Notes: generated by a model not told the origin, from the sequence alone. A stretch of DNA of 64,000 nucleotides from Triticum aestivum (GCF_018294505.1 NC_057795.1:524463184-524527183); one strand, 5' to 3'; counted from the first letter of the stretch, positions 1 through 13,066 are shown. Translations and numbers: made by a program.

Positions 1-1453
1 GAGAATTAGAAGAGTCAGGTAAGATCCTGGGAAAAGACCTGTGGGTTAGGGCCCACTCAAAAGAAAACACCGTTGAAAATGATTTTAAAGAGAGATTGCA
101 CCGGTTGAATTAAATGGCTAGAATGAGATAACAACCTCAAAATATCTTGAACGGATTGAGAATGGAAACACGAATCTTCTGAGATATCTTCAGCGCTTCG
201 AAACAAATGAATAGTGAGAGGTGAATGATTAGGAGGTGCACCGGCATGAGAAAACATTGGACATGAGGAAAGGAATATGATCAACACTGAAAGCTTGAAT
301 TGGATCCACCGGAGAAGAAAAAAGAACGAAGGATGATGAACTTGAAGCTCGTGAGCATCTTCACGAGGGATCACCGGATCAGAACATTGATTGAAAAGAG
401 TGAAGTGACTTCACATGAATAAATGGATACTTGATTTAAAATAAATGAGTCCTTGAAGAAAAGGGTGGGAGGGTTGGGAAAAACAAGGACAACTTGGGAT
501 GAATGAAACAAACACCGTTGAGAAAACTTAGAATTGATCTTGCGGATGGGGAGAATGATGGGATCATCTCGAAGAGAAGCGCACCGGTTGGAAAAGGATT
601 AACATGACAACCTCAATGATCAAAAGGATTAGTATTCACATAGCAATATGAGAACACCGTTTAGGAAAGGTATGGATTCAACATTTGACTTCGAAGCAAC
701 TGAATACCACAAATAAAACAAAACAAAGGATTGGCTTGCAGAAATGAGCCGGAACAAATACATATGATAGAGATTTACCCAATCCCATATCATGCATCTG
801 TCGGAAAGATATTCTAGGAGCTACTTGAATTCCCACCTATAAAACTCCCGAAACTTTCTGGTTATGCAATCTGGTGTTGGGGATACAGGGGAAGCAATAT
901 ATCTCACCCAAACTAACAATCCCTACATCCAGCTGTATCCATCCATCAACACATAACCAAGAAAACTCCGGAAATCGTGTACCTCAACCTTCGAAAAGCA
1001 TACGTTATATGAGCTATGGCAATACTCCCGAACTCCCCAGTACAGGGTGACGTCGAGGTTATCTCACCAACAACTGCATAAAAGAGATTTTCGATGTCGG
1101 CAAAACTCAGGTATTCCAGAACTGCAACGATAAAATTATGACGACAACACCTCGGAGCTCAACTCCCCGGGACACTGCCACAACCCCTAAATGTCAGGAG
1201 GCACCAAGAACAATGTTCTCGTCATAAGAATATCGGAACGATTCCAAGATACCCGCGTGATCCTAAAAAAATTAGTGAAATTTGAGGAGAGGAAAGACAA
1301 AACATCTACGTCAGGAGTCCTCACCAGAGCGACGAAGGGGCCAAGGAGTAAAAAGAATCCTACTCTCCGATATATATAATCCTAAGACTCAAAATAGTTT
1401 TCTTCTAGACTCAACAACGGCCAACAATCAAGGGGGCTCCTATGGTCGGTCGA
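1..1453 (-). other. Untranslated leader with degenerate direct repeats
   Basis: No gene is seen. Two diverged direct-repeat blocks can be followed by shared words (AACACCGTT, GCACCGGTTG, ACAACCTCAA) at about 66-140 and 518-616, with a third AACACCGTT near 652. This looks like the internal leader of the long-LTR element. Confidence 0.5.
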
Positions 1454-1466
1454 GGCTCTGATACCA
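1454..1466 (-). other. Primer-binding site (initiator Met-tRNA type)
   Basis: The minus strand reads TGGTATCAGAGCC three bases after the LTR end. This matches the 3' end of initiator Met-tRNA, the usual primer for many plant LTR elements. It fixes the element's direction as minus. Confidence 0.85.
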
Positions 1467-1469
1467 ACT

Positions 1470-4400
1470 TGTCACGCCCAATATGCGACCCTATCCAAAA
1501 GGAACTCGAAGGTCCCACCAAGGATAGACCCGCATATTGAGACGCTTTTGCAAGGTGGATATCATTACATCAACATTACATAATAGATGGGGATACATAC
1601 AAAAGGCATACAATGCCACATGAATACAGGAATACAACATATAAGAACAACATCCGACAATGGATGTATCATAAACAGAAACTCAAACAATATCCACCCT
1701 ACTAGCCCAGGCTGCCGACCTGGAACCTATCCCCTGATCGAAGAAGAAGCAGAAGAATAACTCCAAACAAGCAAACATCTCTCTCACGTCATGATCATCG
1801 CATAACCTGTACCTGCAACTGTTGTTGTAGTAATCTGTGAGCCACGAGGACTCGGCAATCCCATTACCATGGGTATCAAGACTAGCAAAGCTTAATGGGA
1901 AAGGAAGGGGCAAAGTGGTGAGGTTGCAGCAGCGACTAAGCAAGATATGGTGGCTAACATACACAAATGAGAGCGAGAAGAGGAGCAAAGGAACGGTCGT
2001 CAACTAGCAATGATCAAGAGGTGATCCTGAACACCTACTTACGTCAAACATAACACAGAAACCGTGTTCACTTCCCGAACTCCGCCGAAAAGAGACCATC
2101 ACGGCTACACACACGGTTGATGCGTTTTAATTCGGATCTGGTGTCAAGTTATCTACAATCGGACATTAACAAATTCCCATCTGCCACATAACCGCGGGCA
2201 CGGCTCTCGAAAGTTTATACCCTGCAGGGGTGTCCCAACTTAGCCCATGACAAGCTCTCGCGATCAACGAAGGAATAAACCTTCTCCCAGGAAGACCCGA
2301 TCAGTCTCGGAATCCCGGTTTACAAGACATTTCGACAATGGTAAAACAAGACCAGCAAAGCCGCCCGATGCGCTGACAATCCCGATAGGAGCTGCACATA
2401 TCTCGTTCTCAGGGCAACACCGGATAAGTCAAGCTACGAGTAAAACCAGGCCTCGAGTTTCCCCGAGGTGGCCCCGCAGGCTGCTCGGTTCGGACCAACA
2501 CTTAGACAAGCACTGGCCCGGGGGGGCTAAAATAAAGATGACCCTTGGGTTGGCCGACCCAAGGGAAGGGTATAGGTGGTGGTGAGGCAAATGGTAAAAC
2601 CAAGGTTGGGCCTTGCTGGACAAGTTTTATTCAAAGCGAACTGTCAAGGGGGTCCCATAAATCACCCGACCGCATTAGGAACGCAAAATCCAGGAACATA
2701 ACACCGGTATGACGGAAACTAGGGCGGCAAGAGTGGAACAAAACACCAGGCATAAGGCCGAGCCTTCCACCCTTTACCAAGTATATAGATGCATTAATAA
2801 TATAAGAGATATTGTGATATCCCAACATAAACCCTATCCACCATGGAGCAATCTTCAAGTTCACCTGCAACTAGCAACGCTATAAGAGGGGCTGAGCAAA
2901 GCGGTAACATAGTCGAACAACGGTTTGCTAGGAAGGGTGTCAAGGGTTAGAGGTTCATGGCAATTTGGGAGGCTTGGTAGAACAAAATGATAGGTAGCGC
3001 AGCATAGTGGTAGAACGAAGCAACTAGCATGGCAATGATAGTAATGAGATCCAGGGTAGCGGTCATCTTGCCTGAAATCCCGCAAGGAAGAAGAACGAGT
3101 CCATGAAGAAGACGAACGAGAGTAGTCGAACGAATCCTCACAATCGCAACATTACCGGAACTAAGAAGCCACACCAGAAAGAAACAAACAACATGGTAAA
3201 CCAACAAGCATAAACATGACATGATGCACAATCAAGTATGATGCATGTCCGGTTTAAAGAGGCATGGCATGGCAAAGTGCAACAAACAATACTACAAGTT
3301 AAGTGGAGCTTGACGAAACACCACATCCGAGTTATTTAGTTCGCTCTCGTTTAGATACACAACAATGTTAAATGTTGTTAAACATGGCAAGGGGTGAGGC
3401 ATAATAAAACTACCTATCTAGGCAAGTTTAAATGAGGCCGGAACGACAAACAACAATTCCGGAAAATCCTCATATGCAAATTATGAATTTGGTACTGTTC
3501 TGCCCTAAAACATATTTTAAGGTTGTTTAACAGGAAAATAAAGTGCACCATGTTAAACTAGGCATTTTTCCACCCCATTTACATATAAAGTTTATTAAAA
3601 TACGAGTTACGGTTATTTAGTTATGAATTAAATCATTTTAACATGGCATTTGAGCAAATTTAAACAAACAGCATTTTAAACATTTTAACATGGGATGAAA
3701 ATGGCATATTATGAAACTAGATGAAATTCTAAGCATTTTACATGTATAAAACATTTTAATCCGATGCACGGTTTGTGAGTTATTAAATGTATGAAGCATG
3801 AGGGTTTTTCTGTAAAACTGCAGTTCTCTAGAAAATAGACAAAATCGCAGACGGTAAAAAAACATAACAGGGCCGAATCTGGCTGGGCCAATAGAGAGGA
3901 GGGGCTGGGGGCTTCTCACCCAGTGGGCCTTGGCCCGGTCGGCTTGGAGAGGGAGGCTGGAACGGGGCGCTGGGCCTGCTCCTGGCTTGAGGCCCAGGAC
4001 GCGGTTGTTGCGGCTGGCGAGCGAGCGGGATGCGGCCTAGGCGCGTGCATTCGAGGAGCGTGGTCAACGCAGGCAGGGGAGCGAGACGCTGCTGCTCTCG
4101 TTCCTGAAGAACAGAAACAGCAACACCACGGCGATGGAGAAGAAGCCGGCAGGGGTGTCCTGGCGGCGGGGTCGTCAAGAACCGGACAGAACGAAGCATG
4201 GAGAGGCGCCTGGGTTCAGATTTGGCAAGAGGAGGCATGGATCGGATCTCCGAGCGGGCGGGGGACGTGCTACAAGGCCATGGCTGCAACTGTTGCCTGA
4301 AGAAAAAAGACAGAGAAGAATTCAGAGGGGAAACGCGGACGGGAAGAAGGGAGAGACGACAGGGAGATGGCAGGGGCACGACGGCCTGAGGCGAACCTGC

Positions 4401-5414
4401 TGGTCGCTAGCAGGAGTAGACAATGCTGGAAACGGTGGGGAGGTCTACAGAGTAGGGGTCGTCGAGCTCGGTAGGGGCGGCGCCCATGGCCTCCTGGTGT
4501 TCGTGTGGAAAGGAAGAAAAGAGGGAGACCTGAGACCGGAGGGAGAAAAGAAATGAATAGGGAAGGAGGGTAGAGAGGGGATGCGGGGTTCCACTGGTAG
4601 CCGGCGACGGCTTGCTCCAGTGGCCTCGGCCATGGCCTCATCGGCCGGCGGGGTTGAGGAGAAGCTCGGGAAGGCTCCTCTCCTTCTGGAACGAGAGGAT
4701 ACAGGGCTCCAGGATCGCGAGGCCCTTGCTCGGGAGGAGCTGGAGGCGCGGCGGACGAGCGCTGCTCACGAGGTGGATCGACGGGCAGATCTGGAGAGAA
4801 GTGGGTTGTAGAGCTGATTGGGTGGCGCTGAAAACAAGGGGAAGATGGCGGCGGTGGTTTGGGCAGGTGGGATCCTGAAGAGCATTTGGTGGAGTGGCGG
4901 CGCTGTGATGGGACATGATCCCTAGAAATTAGGGTTGTCCACTATTTATAGCAAATGGGTTTTTAGCTAGGGGCTAATCAGACCCTCCGATCAAAATCGA
5001 ACGGTCGAGAAAAAAAATAGGCTAGGGAGTTCAAATAAAAATGGAGATGTTTTATAGATGTTTGGGGATGATCTGGACCCATCGGTAACAACAAATCGGT
5101 TCGGGCAAGTCTCGGACACGCGCACAAGGGGGTCAGTGCACTGTGCAGAAAGGGCCAAATGGTCGGACAACAAAAGAACGGTTGGTCTGAGAAATGTCAA
5201 CGGCGGCGAGGGTGAAGTGGCAACTACGAACGGATGCAAGCTTTATGAAAACATGCTGATGCAATGCGCATGATGCTATGAGATGAGATGCATGACGTGA
5301 ACAAAAAGCAAAACAAACGACAAAACCCAACCACGGAGGAAATAACATATCGCATCTCCGGAAAAGGCAAGAGTTGGAGTTACGAATATGGAAAGTTGTA
5401 TCCGGGGCGTTACA
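1470..5414 (-). repeat. 5' LTR, 3945 bp
   Basis: On the minus strand the LTR starts TGTAACGCCC at 5414 and ends GGGCGTGACA at 1470. These are canonical TG...CA ends with a near-perfect 10-bp terminal inverted repeat. A TATA box lies about 470 bp into the LTR. Downstream of it is a GC-rich block (about 3900-4920) that resembles a plant gene 5' region, then an AT-rich stretch (about 3350-3830). Open frames in the GC-rich block match no family I know and overlap in several frames, so I treat them as composition artefacts. Confidence 0.85.
4942..4951 (-). promoter_or_regulatory. TATA box of the long LTR
   Basis: The minus strand reads CTATAAATAG here. A start about 30 bp downstream, near 4915, would place U3 at roughly 490 bp and leave more than 3 kb for R plus U5. 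An AACCCTAA telobox-like motif lies just downstream (4928-4936). Confidence 0.55.
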
Positions 5415-7175
5415 GGCCATATGGATGTGAAGGAGATAATCTTCGATCCAAACCGCGGGGTCTGTTGTGCCATCGTAGGATTCGATGTTTACAGGTTTAA
5501 ACCCTTCAGGGATTTGATGATCCATTACTTCGTCAGTGAAGCATAGCGGGTGTGCGGCGCCTCTAGATTGGGCAATATCACGACGTAGCTCGAGAGAGCG
5601 TTGTCTGCTGTGTTCGGCCCGGCCGGAGTTATTGTATCTGGCGCGACGGTATTCGTCGTGGGTCGTGGGGCGCCCCCGTGATCCGTAGATGGATCTGGAT
5701 TCCCTTGCTTTGTCCTCCAATATATCTCGCAAGTCCGGCGCGTTCCCTCTTGGCTTCGCACTTTTGAAGCGATGCCGGGGTACGGTCTTGGTGGAGGGCC
5801 TGGATGCCTCTCTATCGCGACCACGGGGTGGTCGGTCTGCCGTATCGTGCACTGGTGATGAAGGTATGTATGCTTCCTCCTCTAATCAGGGGAGCAACTT
5901 GCGTCTTGGGTAGCTTTTGGAGGGGCATTCGAGTTTATACTCTTCGGCCGCGAGGACCTCGGTCCATCGATCGGCCAGCAGGTCCTGATCAGCTTGAAGC
6001 TGCTGCTGCTTTTTCTTTAGGCTATTTGCCGTGGCAATAAGCCTGCGTTTGAAACGCTCTTGTTCGACGGGATCCTCGGGCACGACGAATTCGTCGTCGT
6101 TGAGGCTTGCCTCGTCTTCGGAGGGAGGTATATAGTTATATTCCTCGACCTCTTCGTCTACCGCCCTCTCGTGAGGGCTTGCTTCTGCATCCTCCTGCGC
6201 TGAGTCTTGCTGGAGGGGATTGTCTTCGGCACTCTCTGGGGTATTATTATCTCCTGTGCCGGAATCTCCATTCTTGCTGTGGCGGGATTTAGAGCGGCGC
6301 CTCTGACGCTGGCGCTTGGGTTGTTTCTTTAAGGAATCTGCCTCCGCTGCTTCTTCGCCATCCCCATCTTTTGGGGTGTCCACCATGTATATGTCGTATG
6401 ACGAGGTGGTCTTCCAGTGCCCTGTAGGCACTAGTTCCTGTTCGTCTCCGGCATCGTCGTCCATAGCGTCGATGTCTTCGGAGTCGTAGTCTAGCATGTC
6501 GGTTAGATCGTCGACAGTGGCTACAAAGTGGGTGGTGGGTGGGCTCTGAATTTCTTCGTCGTCCGTATCCCAACCATCCTGACCATAATCCGGCCAGGAC
6601 TCTCCGGATAGCGAGAGATGCTTTAGCGAATTTAGGATGTCGCCAAAGGGCGAGTGTTGGAAGATGTCCGCGGCGGTGAATTCCATAACCGGCGCCCAAT
6701 CAGATTTGATTGGCAGGGGCGTGGGAGGTCCGGAGTCAGGCAAGGAGTCCGGCGCCTCGGAGTCACGAGCTTCGCGAGGGACAAGGTTAGTGTTCGGCTC
6801 CATCATCGTGGAAGTTGGAGCCCCCGAGGCGGTGTCCAACCACCGGTCCTCGATCTGGGCGATCGGCTCCGGTCTAAGGGCCGGAGCGGATTCTTGTGCA
6901 GCCACCAAGGCACTGTTAAGCGGAAGAGCTAGATCATGCCCATCGTAACAGTGCGGCACGCTTGGCTGTGGCTCGAGCCCGTCGAAGATCAAGTCCCCGC
7001 GGTTGTCGGCCGTGAAGTTCAGGCTTCCGAATCTGACCTGACGGCCAGGGGCGTAGCTTTCGATCTGCTCCAGATGGCCAAGTGAATTAGCCTGCAGTGC
7101 GAAGCCGCCGAATATGAAGATCTGTCCGGGGAGAAAAGTCTCACCCTGGACAGCGTTGTTGATTGAAGAAGACAT
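5415..7175 (-). pseudogene. gag: Gypsy gag (Fatima type), stop-containing and split
   Basis: This is the N-terminal half of a Gypsy Gag, the capsid precursor. I chose the ATG at 7175 because upstream in-frame codons run through the leader into the LTR. The first 430 residues are acidic and low in complexity, with a basic patch (KRQRQRRRSKSR). After a TGA at 5886-5888 the same frame continues with a basic stretch and then PEGFKPVNIESYDGTTDP and AVWIEDYLLHIHMA, the start of the conserved retrotransposon gag domain. There it is cut by the long-LTR insertion at 5414. The TGA fits a CGA to TGA change. The rest of the domain lies outside the window. Confidence 0.8.
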
Positions 7176-7222
7176 CGAGCCTATCGGTGACGACACAGAG
7201 GAACTCTCAATGAAAGCACCAA

Positions 7223-7704
7223 TGTCGGTGTCAAAACCGGCAGATCTCGGGTAGGGGGTCCCGAACTGTGCGTCTAGGCGGATGGTAACAGGAGACAAGG
7301 GACACGATGTTTTACCCAGGTTCGGGCCCTCTTGATGGAGGTAAAACCCTACGTCCTGCTTGATTAATATTGATGATATGGGTAGTACAAGAGTGGATCT
7401 ACCACGAGATCAAGGAGGCTAAACCCTAAAGCTAGCCTATGGTATGATTGTTGTAATGTATGTTGTGTCCTACGGACTAAAGCCCTCCGGTTTATATAGA
7501 CACCGGAGAAGGCTAGGGTTACACAGAGTCGGTTACAATGGTAGGAGATCTACATATCCGTATCACCAAGCTTGCCTTCCACGCCAAGGAAAGTCCCATC
7601 CGGACACGGGACGGAGTCTTCAATCTTGTATCTTCGTAGTCTTGGAGTCCGGCGGACGATGATAGTCCGGTTGTCCAGACACCCCCTAGTCCAGGACTCC
7701 CTCA
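7223..7704 (-). repeat. Fatima-type 5' LTR, 482 bp
   Basis: The minus strand begins TGAGGGAGTCC at 7704 and ends CACCGACA at 7223. A TATA-like CTATATAAACC (plus 7489-7499) lies inside. The flanking sequence at 7705 is in frame with the Sirevirus env-like protein, which makes the boundary sharp. Confidence 0.85.
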
Positions 7705-7705
7705 A

Positions 7706-10700
7706 TGTGCTAAGCGCCAAGCTAAATTGGCAAGACAAGCCAAGGAGGCAGTGAAGAAATTCAATGAGGATTCTGCCACTGCTGCCGCTACTGAGGCCTC
7801 GGTCAAGCCGAGGAAATCCATGCCAAAGAAGCCTGCTCGTAAGCCAAGTGCTTCACCAACAGCGCCCTCACGGCCAAGTTCCTCAGCAATGCCCTCACGG
7901 CAAATTCCTCACACTGCTACTGCTCCACCAAAGTCCTCAGCAGCTCCTTCAAAGTCCTCAGCTCATGTGCATCTGGCTACATGTCAAAGGACTGCTGGTT
8001 TCTCGATTGCCTCTGGTGTCTCAGCAAGTTCCTCAGCTGCACCAATTTCCTCATCAGGCCCCACACTGTTGAAGACTAAAGCAACAACTGGACAAGGTCC
8101 TCGGCCAAGTCCAAAGAAGAAACAGGTAGCATTCCACGTGCCTTCTGATGATGAAGCCTCTGATGATGAACTTGCAGAAATCATCAGAGACAGACAAGTG
8201 AAGGTCGCTAGAGCCAAAGGCACATCTGTGCCACTGCTTTGGGATCCGAGGAAAATCCTCGACTACATTGACCTCTGGCACAAGGATCCTAACACCCCTA
8301 TGCCTGATTTTCATCTGACTCCTCGTCAAAGTCACACGCTGACCCATTTCATCACTAAAGAGAAATGGAAGTTTGAAAAGGCAAGAGAGAGATCAAGAAA
8401 GCGCAATACAGAAAGGAGAAGCTCCTGAAGAAAAATGTTGTCAGAATGACACCTGAGGAACTTCTCCAGGCTCAGTCTGAAATTCAAGCCCTCAGCAAAG
8501 ACTTTGATGCCTACTATGCTGATTGGCAAGGAGCTAAGGTGAGATTCGTCAATCTAACGAAGAAATTCACAAATATTGCAGCCCCATCGCAACAAGAAAA
8601 TCTTTAGGCTGTAGACTCTGCTCAGCCTGCTGAAGAACATGCCAGCACCGCTGATGACTTTCAGCCTGCTGAAGAAAATGCTAGTTCCAGGGCTGGTGAA
8701 GAAATTCCAGCCGCTGAAGAAATTGTCAGGGCATCCACTAGTGGTGCGCCTGAAGAAACTGAAGAGATCAGGGCAACTGCATCAGTTGCACCTGAAGAAA
8801 ATCAACCAGATTCCTCAGCTCCTCCCGTGCCTACACCAACTCCAATTCTTCCATCTGCATCTGATGTGAAGAAGACCAAGGCTGCAGAGCGAGCTGCAGT
8901 GAAGAAAAGGAAGGCATCAGCTGCGTCAGAATCTTCGGCTGCGAAGAAAATGAAGCCAATGACCAGCTCATTTGAAAATCCAATTGATGATGTTCCAATT
9001 TCCTCCATACCATCTAAGGACCTTGTTCCTTTTGGAGAAGACTATGAGATCCCAAGCGGATCTGATGAAGGAAATCATTCTGCTGCTTCGTCAGAGCAGA
9101 TTGATGAAGAAATTGAAGTGGACGAAATCCCTTCAACGCCAGTCATTTCCTCACCTATGCCTCAGTTCACAGCTGAAGAGGCTGGTGTTGAGGAAATTGA
9201 AGATGAAGATGTGGATACAGGATGCACCACACCTGTGATGAATGATGACTTTTGGGAAAGTCAGCATCCCAATACTCCTCTCTTCACACCTATCCAATAG
9301 ATTCCTCAGTACCCTGCACCAACAGTTCAAATGGGCTCTGAAGAAACTCAACCCACTCCCTCTGTGCATGAAGACATTCCAGCCGCTAGTGCTGAAGAAC
9401 CTGCTGCTGCTGATCCTCAGATTGCACACGAAGAGGAACCAGAAATTCCTCAGCCTGTAGAACCTGAGCTCGCGATTCCTGAGGTGGTGATGCAACTCAC
9501 TGACACCCCTCTGCCAAAGCCAAAGAATCTGTTCTCAAGCAAACAGAAGTTCAAGGCTGAAGACTTCTTTTCTGAGCATGTATTCTTCACTGACTACAAC
9601 CCCTATGACTCTGCTCACATAAGGAAGAGGCGTTTCTGGACTGCTAGGCAAGCCAACTTCTATTCCTTAGTGTTGTTTGACAAAGACAAAATCTTCGATC
9701 ATGAACATATTCCTCACGTGGATATGGAATCTCTGCCATGCTTCGAGCCAGTCCTCAGTGTTCTTCACGATGCAGGATTACTCAATTTCTGCACTGACAT
9801 CTGTGATTGGAATGAATAAGTTATTCTTCAGTTCTACGCGACACTGCATATCACTGGAGACGCTGAAGATGTCAACTCATGGGTGTTGGACTGGATGACT
9901 GAAAACACTCACTACAAGGCACCAACAACTGAATTGCTTCGTGTCCTTCCTCTCAATCCTCCCCATGACAGTGCACGATGCATCTACAGTGACCTTGAAC
10001 TGACAAATCACTATATGCAAGTGCTCATGAAGCCTTTGAAGCCTGGGCAGGCCCCACGAACCAAATTCCTCGTCAAGGAATTACTCTATGTGCCTCGGAC
10101 TGTCTATCGCATTCTGACGAAGACAATGAGTCCTATAAAAGGCCACGACTCAAATGATGAAGAAGTCGTTGGCATCATGAAGAATATGCTTTTCAACATC
10201 ATTCATGGCGTTCCCGTCAACTTCCATGATTTCTTCATGAGGACTCTGGCCAATATTGCTATGTCACCATTCGAGCTGAAGCCCTATGCTCCTTGGATTA
10301 TGAGATTCATCAGGGCAAGATCTTCACTGAATTACAAAGCTGACACTCTGAACCACGGCAGCTACTTGCCTCCCATTGAAGTCCTCAAACGGACAGTTTC
10401 ATCAGATGATGGTAAAGGCAAGGCAGCTGCTGTGATCGATGAAGGCATTCGTCCATTGGATGGTCAATTTCGCAAGGCTACATCTTACTCTACCAATGAC
10501 GACTCTGCCACACATGACTCTGCCGCAAATACCTCAGCCAAGCAAAATCCTCAAGCCACAGCACCCAGGGTGATGACTGACCGTGAGTTACTCCTCAGTC
10601 TTCATCAGAAGGTTGATCACAATCACAAATGGGTAAGGCGTCAGTTTGGTGCACTTCTTCACAATATGACCTCAACACACAATGCAGTGAAGAAGAACCA

Positions 10701-10971
10701 ATACTACCTTCATGAAACCTTCAACCGCACCTGGGCTGTCCTCACTCATGTCTATAGCGCTGAAGAACTGAAGACTATGGGTCTCAAGGAAGAATTTGAC
10801 TGGTCTGCACCGCCTCTGAAGAAATTCAAGAGGGTCAAAATTCCTCCACTGGTGGCCAGCTCTTATTCTTCATCGCGTGACACTGATGAAAATGAAGATT
10901 TGAACGACACTGCGGCAGGCCCTGATACAACAAACAACCCCGACAACGCTGGCGCTCCTCCATCGACTTGA
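7706..10971 (+). pseudogene. Sirevirus env-like protein, decayed
   Basis: This is the long extra gene that Sireviruses carry after pol; its function is unknown. It is Ser/Pro/Ala-rich and basic at first, then acidic. A conserved region from about 9510 on contains VPRTVYRI and FELKPYAPWIMRFIRARSS, which matches the second env-like half of the element at 27970-30276 (for example LPRTIYHI and FGLKFYAPWVMRLIKRHSS). The frame is broken by a one-base loss near 8390 and by in-frame stops at 8605-8607 (TAG), 9298-9300 (TAG) and 9817-9819 (TAA). It reads openly from the Fatima boundary at 7706, so the N-terminal part is missing. It ends with TGA at 10969-10971. Confidence 0.8.
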
Positions 10972-11526
10972 AATTCTTCAGGGGCGTTAGTCCTCAGTTT
11001 CGATCCTTTTGGTCATTCGATGACAAAGGGGGAGAAATCTGAGTTAGTCTTCAAGTGGGTCTATATAAAGGGCGTTTTTTTTAAGTTACAACTCTCGTTC
11101 TTCTGAAACTTTTATTTGGATCGAGTTGTAATCTTAAACCCGATGGTGCGCTGATACTTTTGTTGCACTATGTTCTGATACTTTTGTTGCATTATGCTTT
11201 TGATGCTTTCGGCATGCTTATTCCTCGTTAATGACATTGCACGCATGCTGAATCTCATCAGGCACCATATTTCATCATGCATTTCAAATTCTTCATATTA
11301 TATATCAAATGCGTGTATGAATTACAAGATATAGGGGGATATCTCCATGATTCAACTCTTCAAATGTGCATTGCCTCAAAAGCAAATTCCTCACTATGCA
11401 CATCTTCAGGGGGAGTTCTTCTATATCTTGTAATCAAATTCCTCAATATCAGTATTTACACTTCATATGTTTATCCCCGTTGAAAACCTAACCTATATTG
11501 TCATCAATCACCAAAAAGGGGGAGAT
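10972..11526 (+). other. Sirevirus 3' untranslated region with two polypurine tracts
   Basis: No gene is present. A first polypurine tract (CAAAGGGGGAGAA, 11024-11036) follows the env-like gene. The PPT next to the LTR (AAAAAGGGGGAGAT, 11513-11526) directly abuts the LTR start. The same pair occurs in the element at 26109-40965. Sireviruses are known for repeated PPT-like tracts upstream of the 3' LTR. Confidence 0.75.
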
Positions 11527-13066
11527 TGTAAGTGCATCTAGTGCCCCTTAGTGATTTTGGTGTATTGAAGACTTATAGGTTAAGGGACTAATGCGTTTGT
11601 GAGTGTACATAGGTCTATAAGTCTATGAGGAGTTTGATATTTACAGAGAAAGTCGACCCTTAAAAATGAAGTTCTTCGACTGAAGACTTTGATATTCTAA
11701 AGACTTTTTGAAGACTTTGAAAGTGAAGAATTTGGTGTGACCTTGAAGACTTGGTATTCATTTGTGGAACATGAAGCGTGAAGACTTTTGTTTTCGTAGT
11801 TTCATTTTCTCTTTCTTGAGTCATAGGAAACACCGTACTGTTAAAGGGGGTCGAGGAAATACTAAGGAAAAATTTCCATGTGATGCTCAACTCAAAATCC
11901 TACACCTACCAATCTCTTTGAGTGAAGCCTTTGGAAATCTCATACAGTTCAGTCACTTTCTTCAGTGACAGAGACGAAGTTCTTCTAGTCGCTGATGAAT
12001 TTGTTCTGACTGAGGAGTTAGGAATTCGCCAGTGCGAATTGCCTACACAGTGAGGAACATGATAGCCCTGAGGAATTTGAGAGTCAAATTTCCGACCGTT
12101 GCTGTGCTGCGCGCCAGCTGTCCCAAAATATCTTATCCACCTAACGGTCATATCATTGAAGGGCATTTATGTCTTATCATGTCGGGCTGCTCCCTAGGCT
12201 ATAAATAGCCGCCCCCTACAACCACTAGCTGGTTGGCTGCTCCGAGAGAACTTGACACTTGTCATTTGAGAGCAACCCATCCTCCGAGGACTTTGAGCGA
12301 AAATCATCAAGTGAGGAAAACCCAAAACCAAACCCCTACAAACCCAAAGTGATTGAGCATCACTGAAGAAATTGATCCTGCGTGGATCCGACGCTTGTTA
12401 CCTTTGAAGACTGTGCTTCTTCCAGATGGTTAGGCGTCATGGTCTAGAGCATCCAAGAGGAATTATGGATCGCCGAGTGACCAAGTCTGTGAAGGTTTGG
12501 AAGTCGCCTGAAGACTTACCACGAGTGATTGGACGAGGTCTGTGTGACCTTAGTTCAAGGAGAATACGGTGAGGACTGGGTGTCCTGAGCTGCGTGCTCA
12601 GTGACTGGGTGTCCGGGACCGTGTGTCCTCGAGTTTAAATACTCAGCCGCTCCAACCAGACGTACAACTGAGACAGCAGTTGGAACTGGTCTACCAAATC
12701 ATTGTCTTCACCAACCTAACTGGTTCTATTTCCTCAACCCTTTCATTTCCTCATTACTGTGTTGAGTGTTTGTTCATATCTGTGCTTGAAGACTTTGACT
12801 GAAGACTTTCTCAATTTCCTCAGTTCAATTTCTTCAGTCTGTTTGTCTTCATCTTGTGTTATCCTGTGATTACGCTTTCTGTACTCTGTGCTAGTCTTCA
12901 TTTCATCATGATGACCATGCTTGTATTCTGTTATGCTTACTTCTGAGTACTTATTCCGCTGCTAGTAGTTCTTCTCTAAGGAATTTCCTCACCGGCAAAT
13001 TCCTCAGTGAAGAATTCATAAAAATCGCCTATTCACCCCCCCTCTAGTCGATATAACGCACTTTCA
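11527..13066 (+). repeat. Maximus-like 3' LTR, 1540 bp
   Basis: Starts TGTAAGTGCATCTAGTGCC and ends CTCTAGTCGATATAACG then CACTTTCA. Both termini are Sirevirus-like. The adjoining sequence at 13067 continues the reading frame of the F-box gene, so the boundary is exact. The plus strand carries many short GAAGACTT/TTCCTCA-type words, as in related LTRs. Confidence 0.88.
12200..12208 (+). promoter_or_regulatory. LTR TATA box
   Basis: TATAAATAG lies within GGCTATAAATAGCC, a short palindromic context also found in both LTRs of the element at 26109-40965. Confidence 0.7.

Larger units (their letters stand above)
1..5414 (-). mobile_element. LTR retrotransposon with very long LTR, 5' part only
   Basis: This is the 5' part of an LTR retrotransposon on the minus strand: a complete 5' LTR (1470-5414), a primer-binding site and about 1.45 kb of leader. 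Its remainder lies left of the window. It interrupts a Fatima-type gag: gag codons read up to 5415 and stop exactly at the LTR edge, so the plus-strand bases 5415-5419 (GGCCA) should be one copy of the target duplication. No coding sequence of this element is visible, so the superfamily (Gypsy or Copia) cannot be decided. The 3.9-kb LTR is longer than in most wheat families. Confidence 0.8.
5415..7704 (-). mobile_element. Fatima-type Gypsy retrotransposon, 5' part
   Basis: The 5' LTR (7223-7704) and the first part of gag are present on the minus strand. The LTR start TGAGGGAGTCCTGGACTAGG is the signature I associate with the wheat Fatima family. The element entered the env-like gene of a plus-strand Sirevirus at 7705 and was later split by the long-LTR element at 5414. 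The rest of gag, pol and the 3' LTR must lie to the left. Confidence 0.85.
7705..13066 (+). mobile_element. Maximus-like Sirevirus (Copia), 3' part
   Basis: This plus-strand 3' part contains an env-like gene, two polypurine tracts and a full 3' LTR. It belongs to the same clade as the complete element at 26109-40965: LTR termini, TATA context and env-like protein are related. It is a different family, because the LTR bodies differ and the env-like proteins are only distantly similar. Its gag, pol and 5' LTR would lie left of the Fatima insertion. The 3' end falls in exon 3 of an F-box gene. Confidence 0.85.

Noticed and set aside
4134..4556. Open frames on both strands in the GC-rich part of the long LTR
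   Set aside because: Several overlapping frames are open at once, with Arg/Gly/Pro-rich translations and no domain. This is what GC-rich DNA gives by chance.
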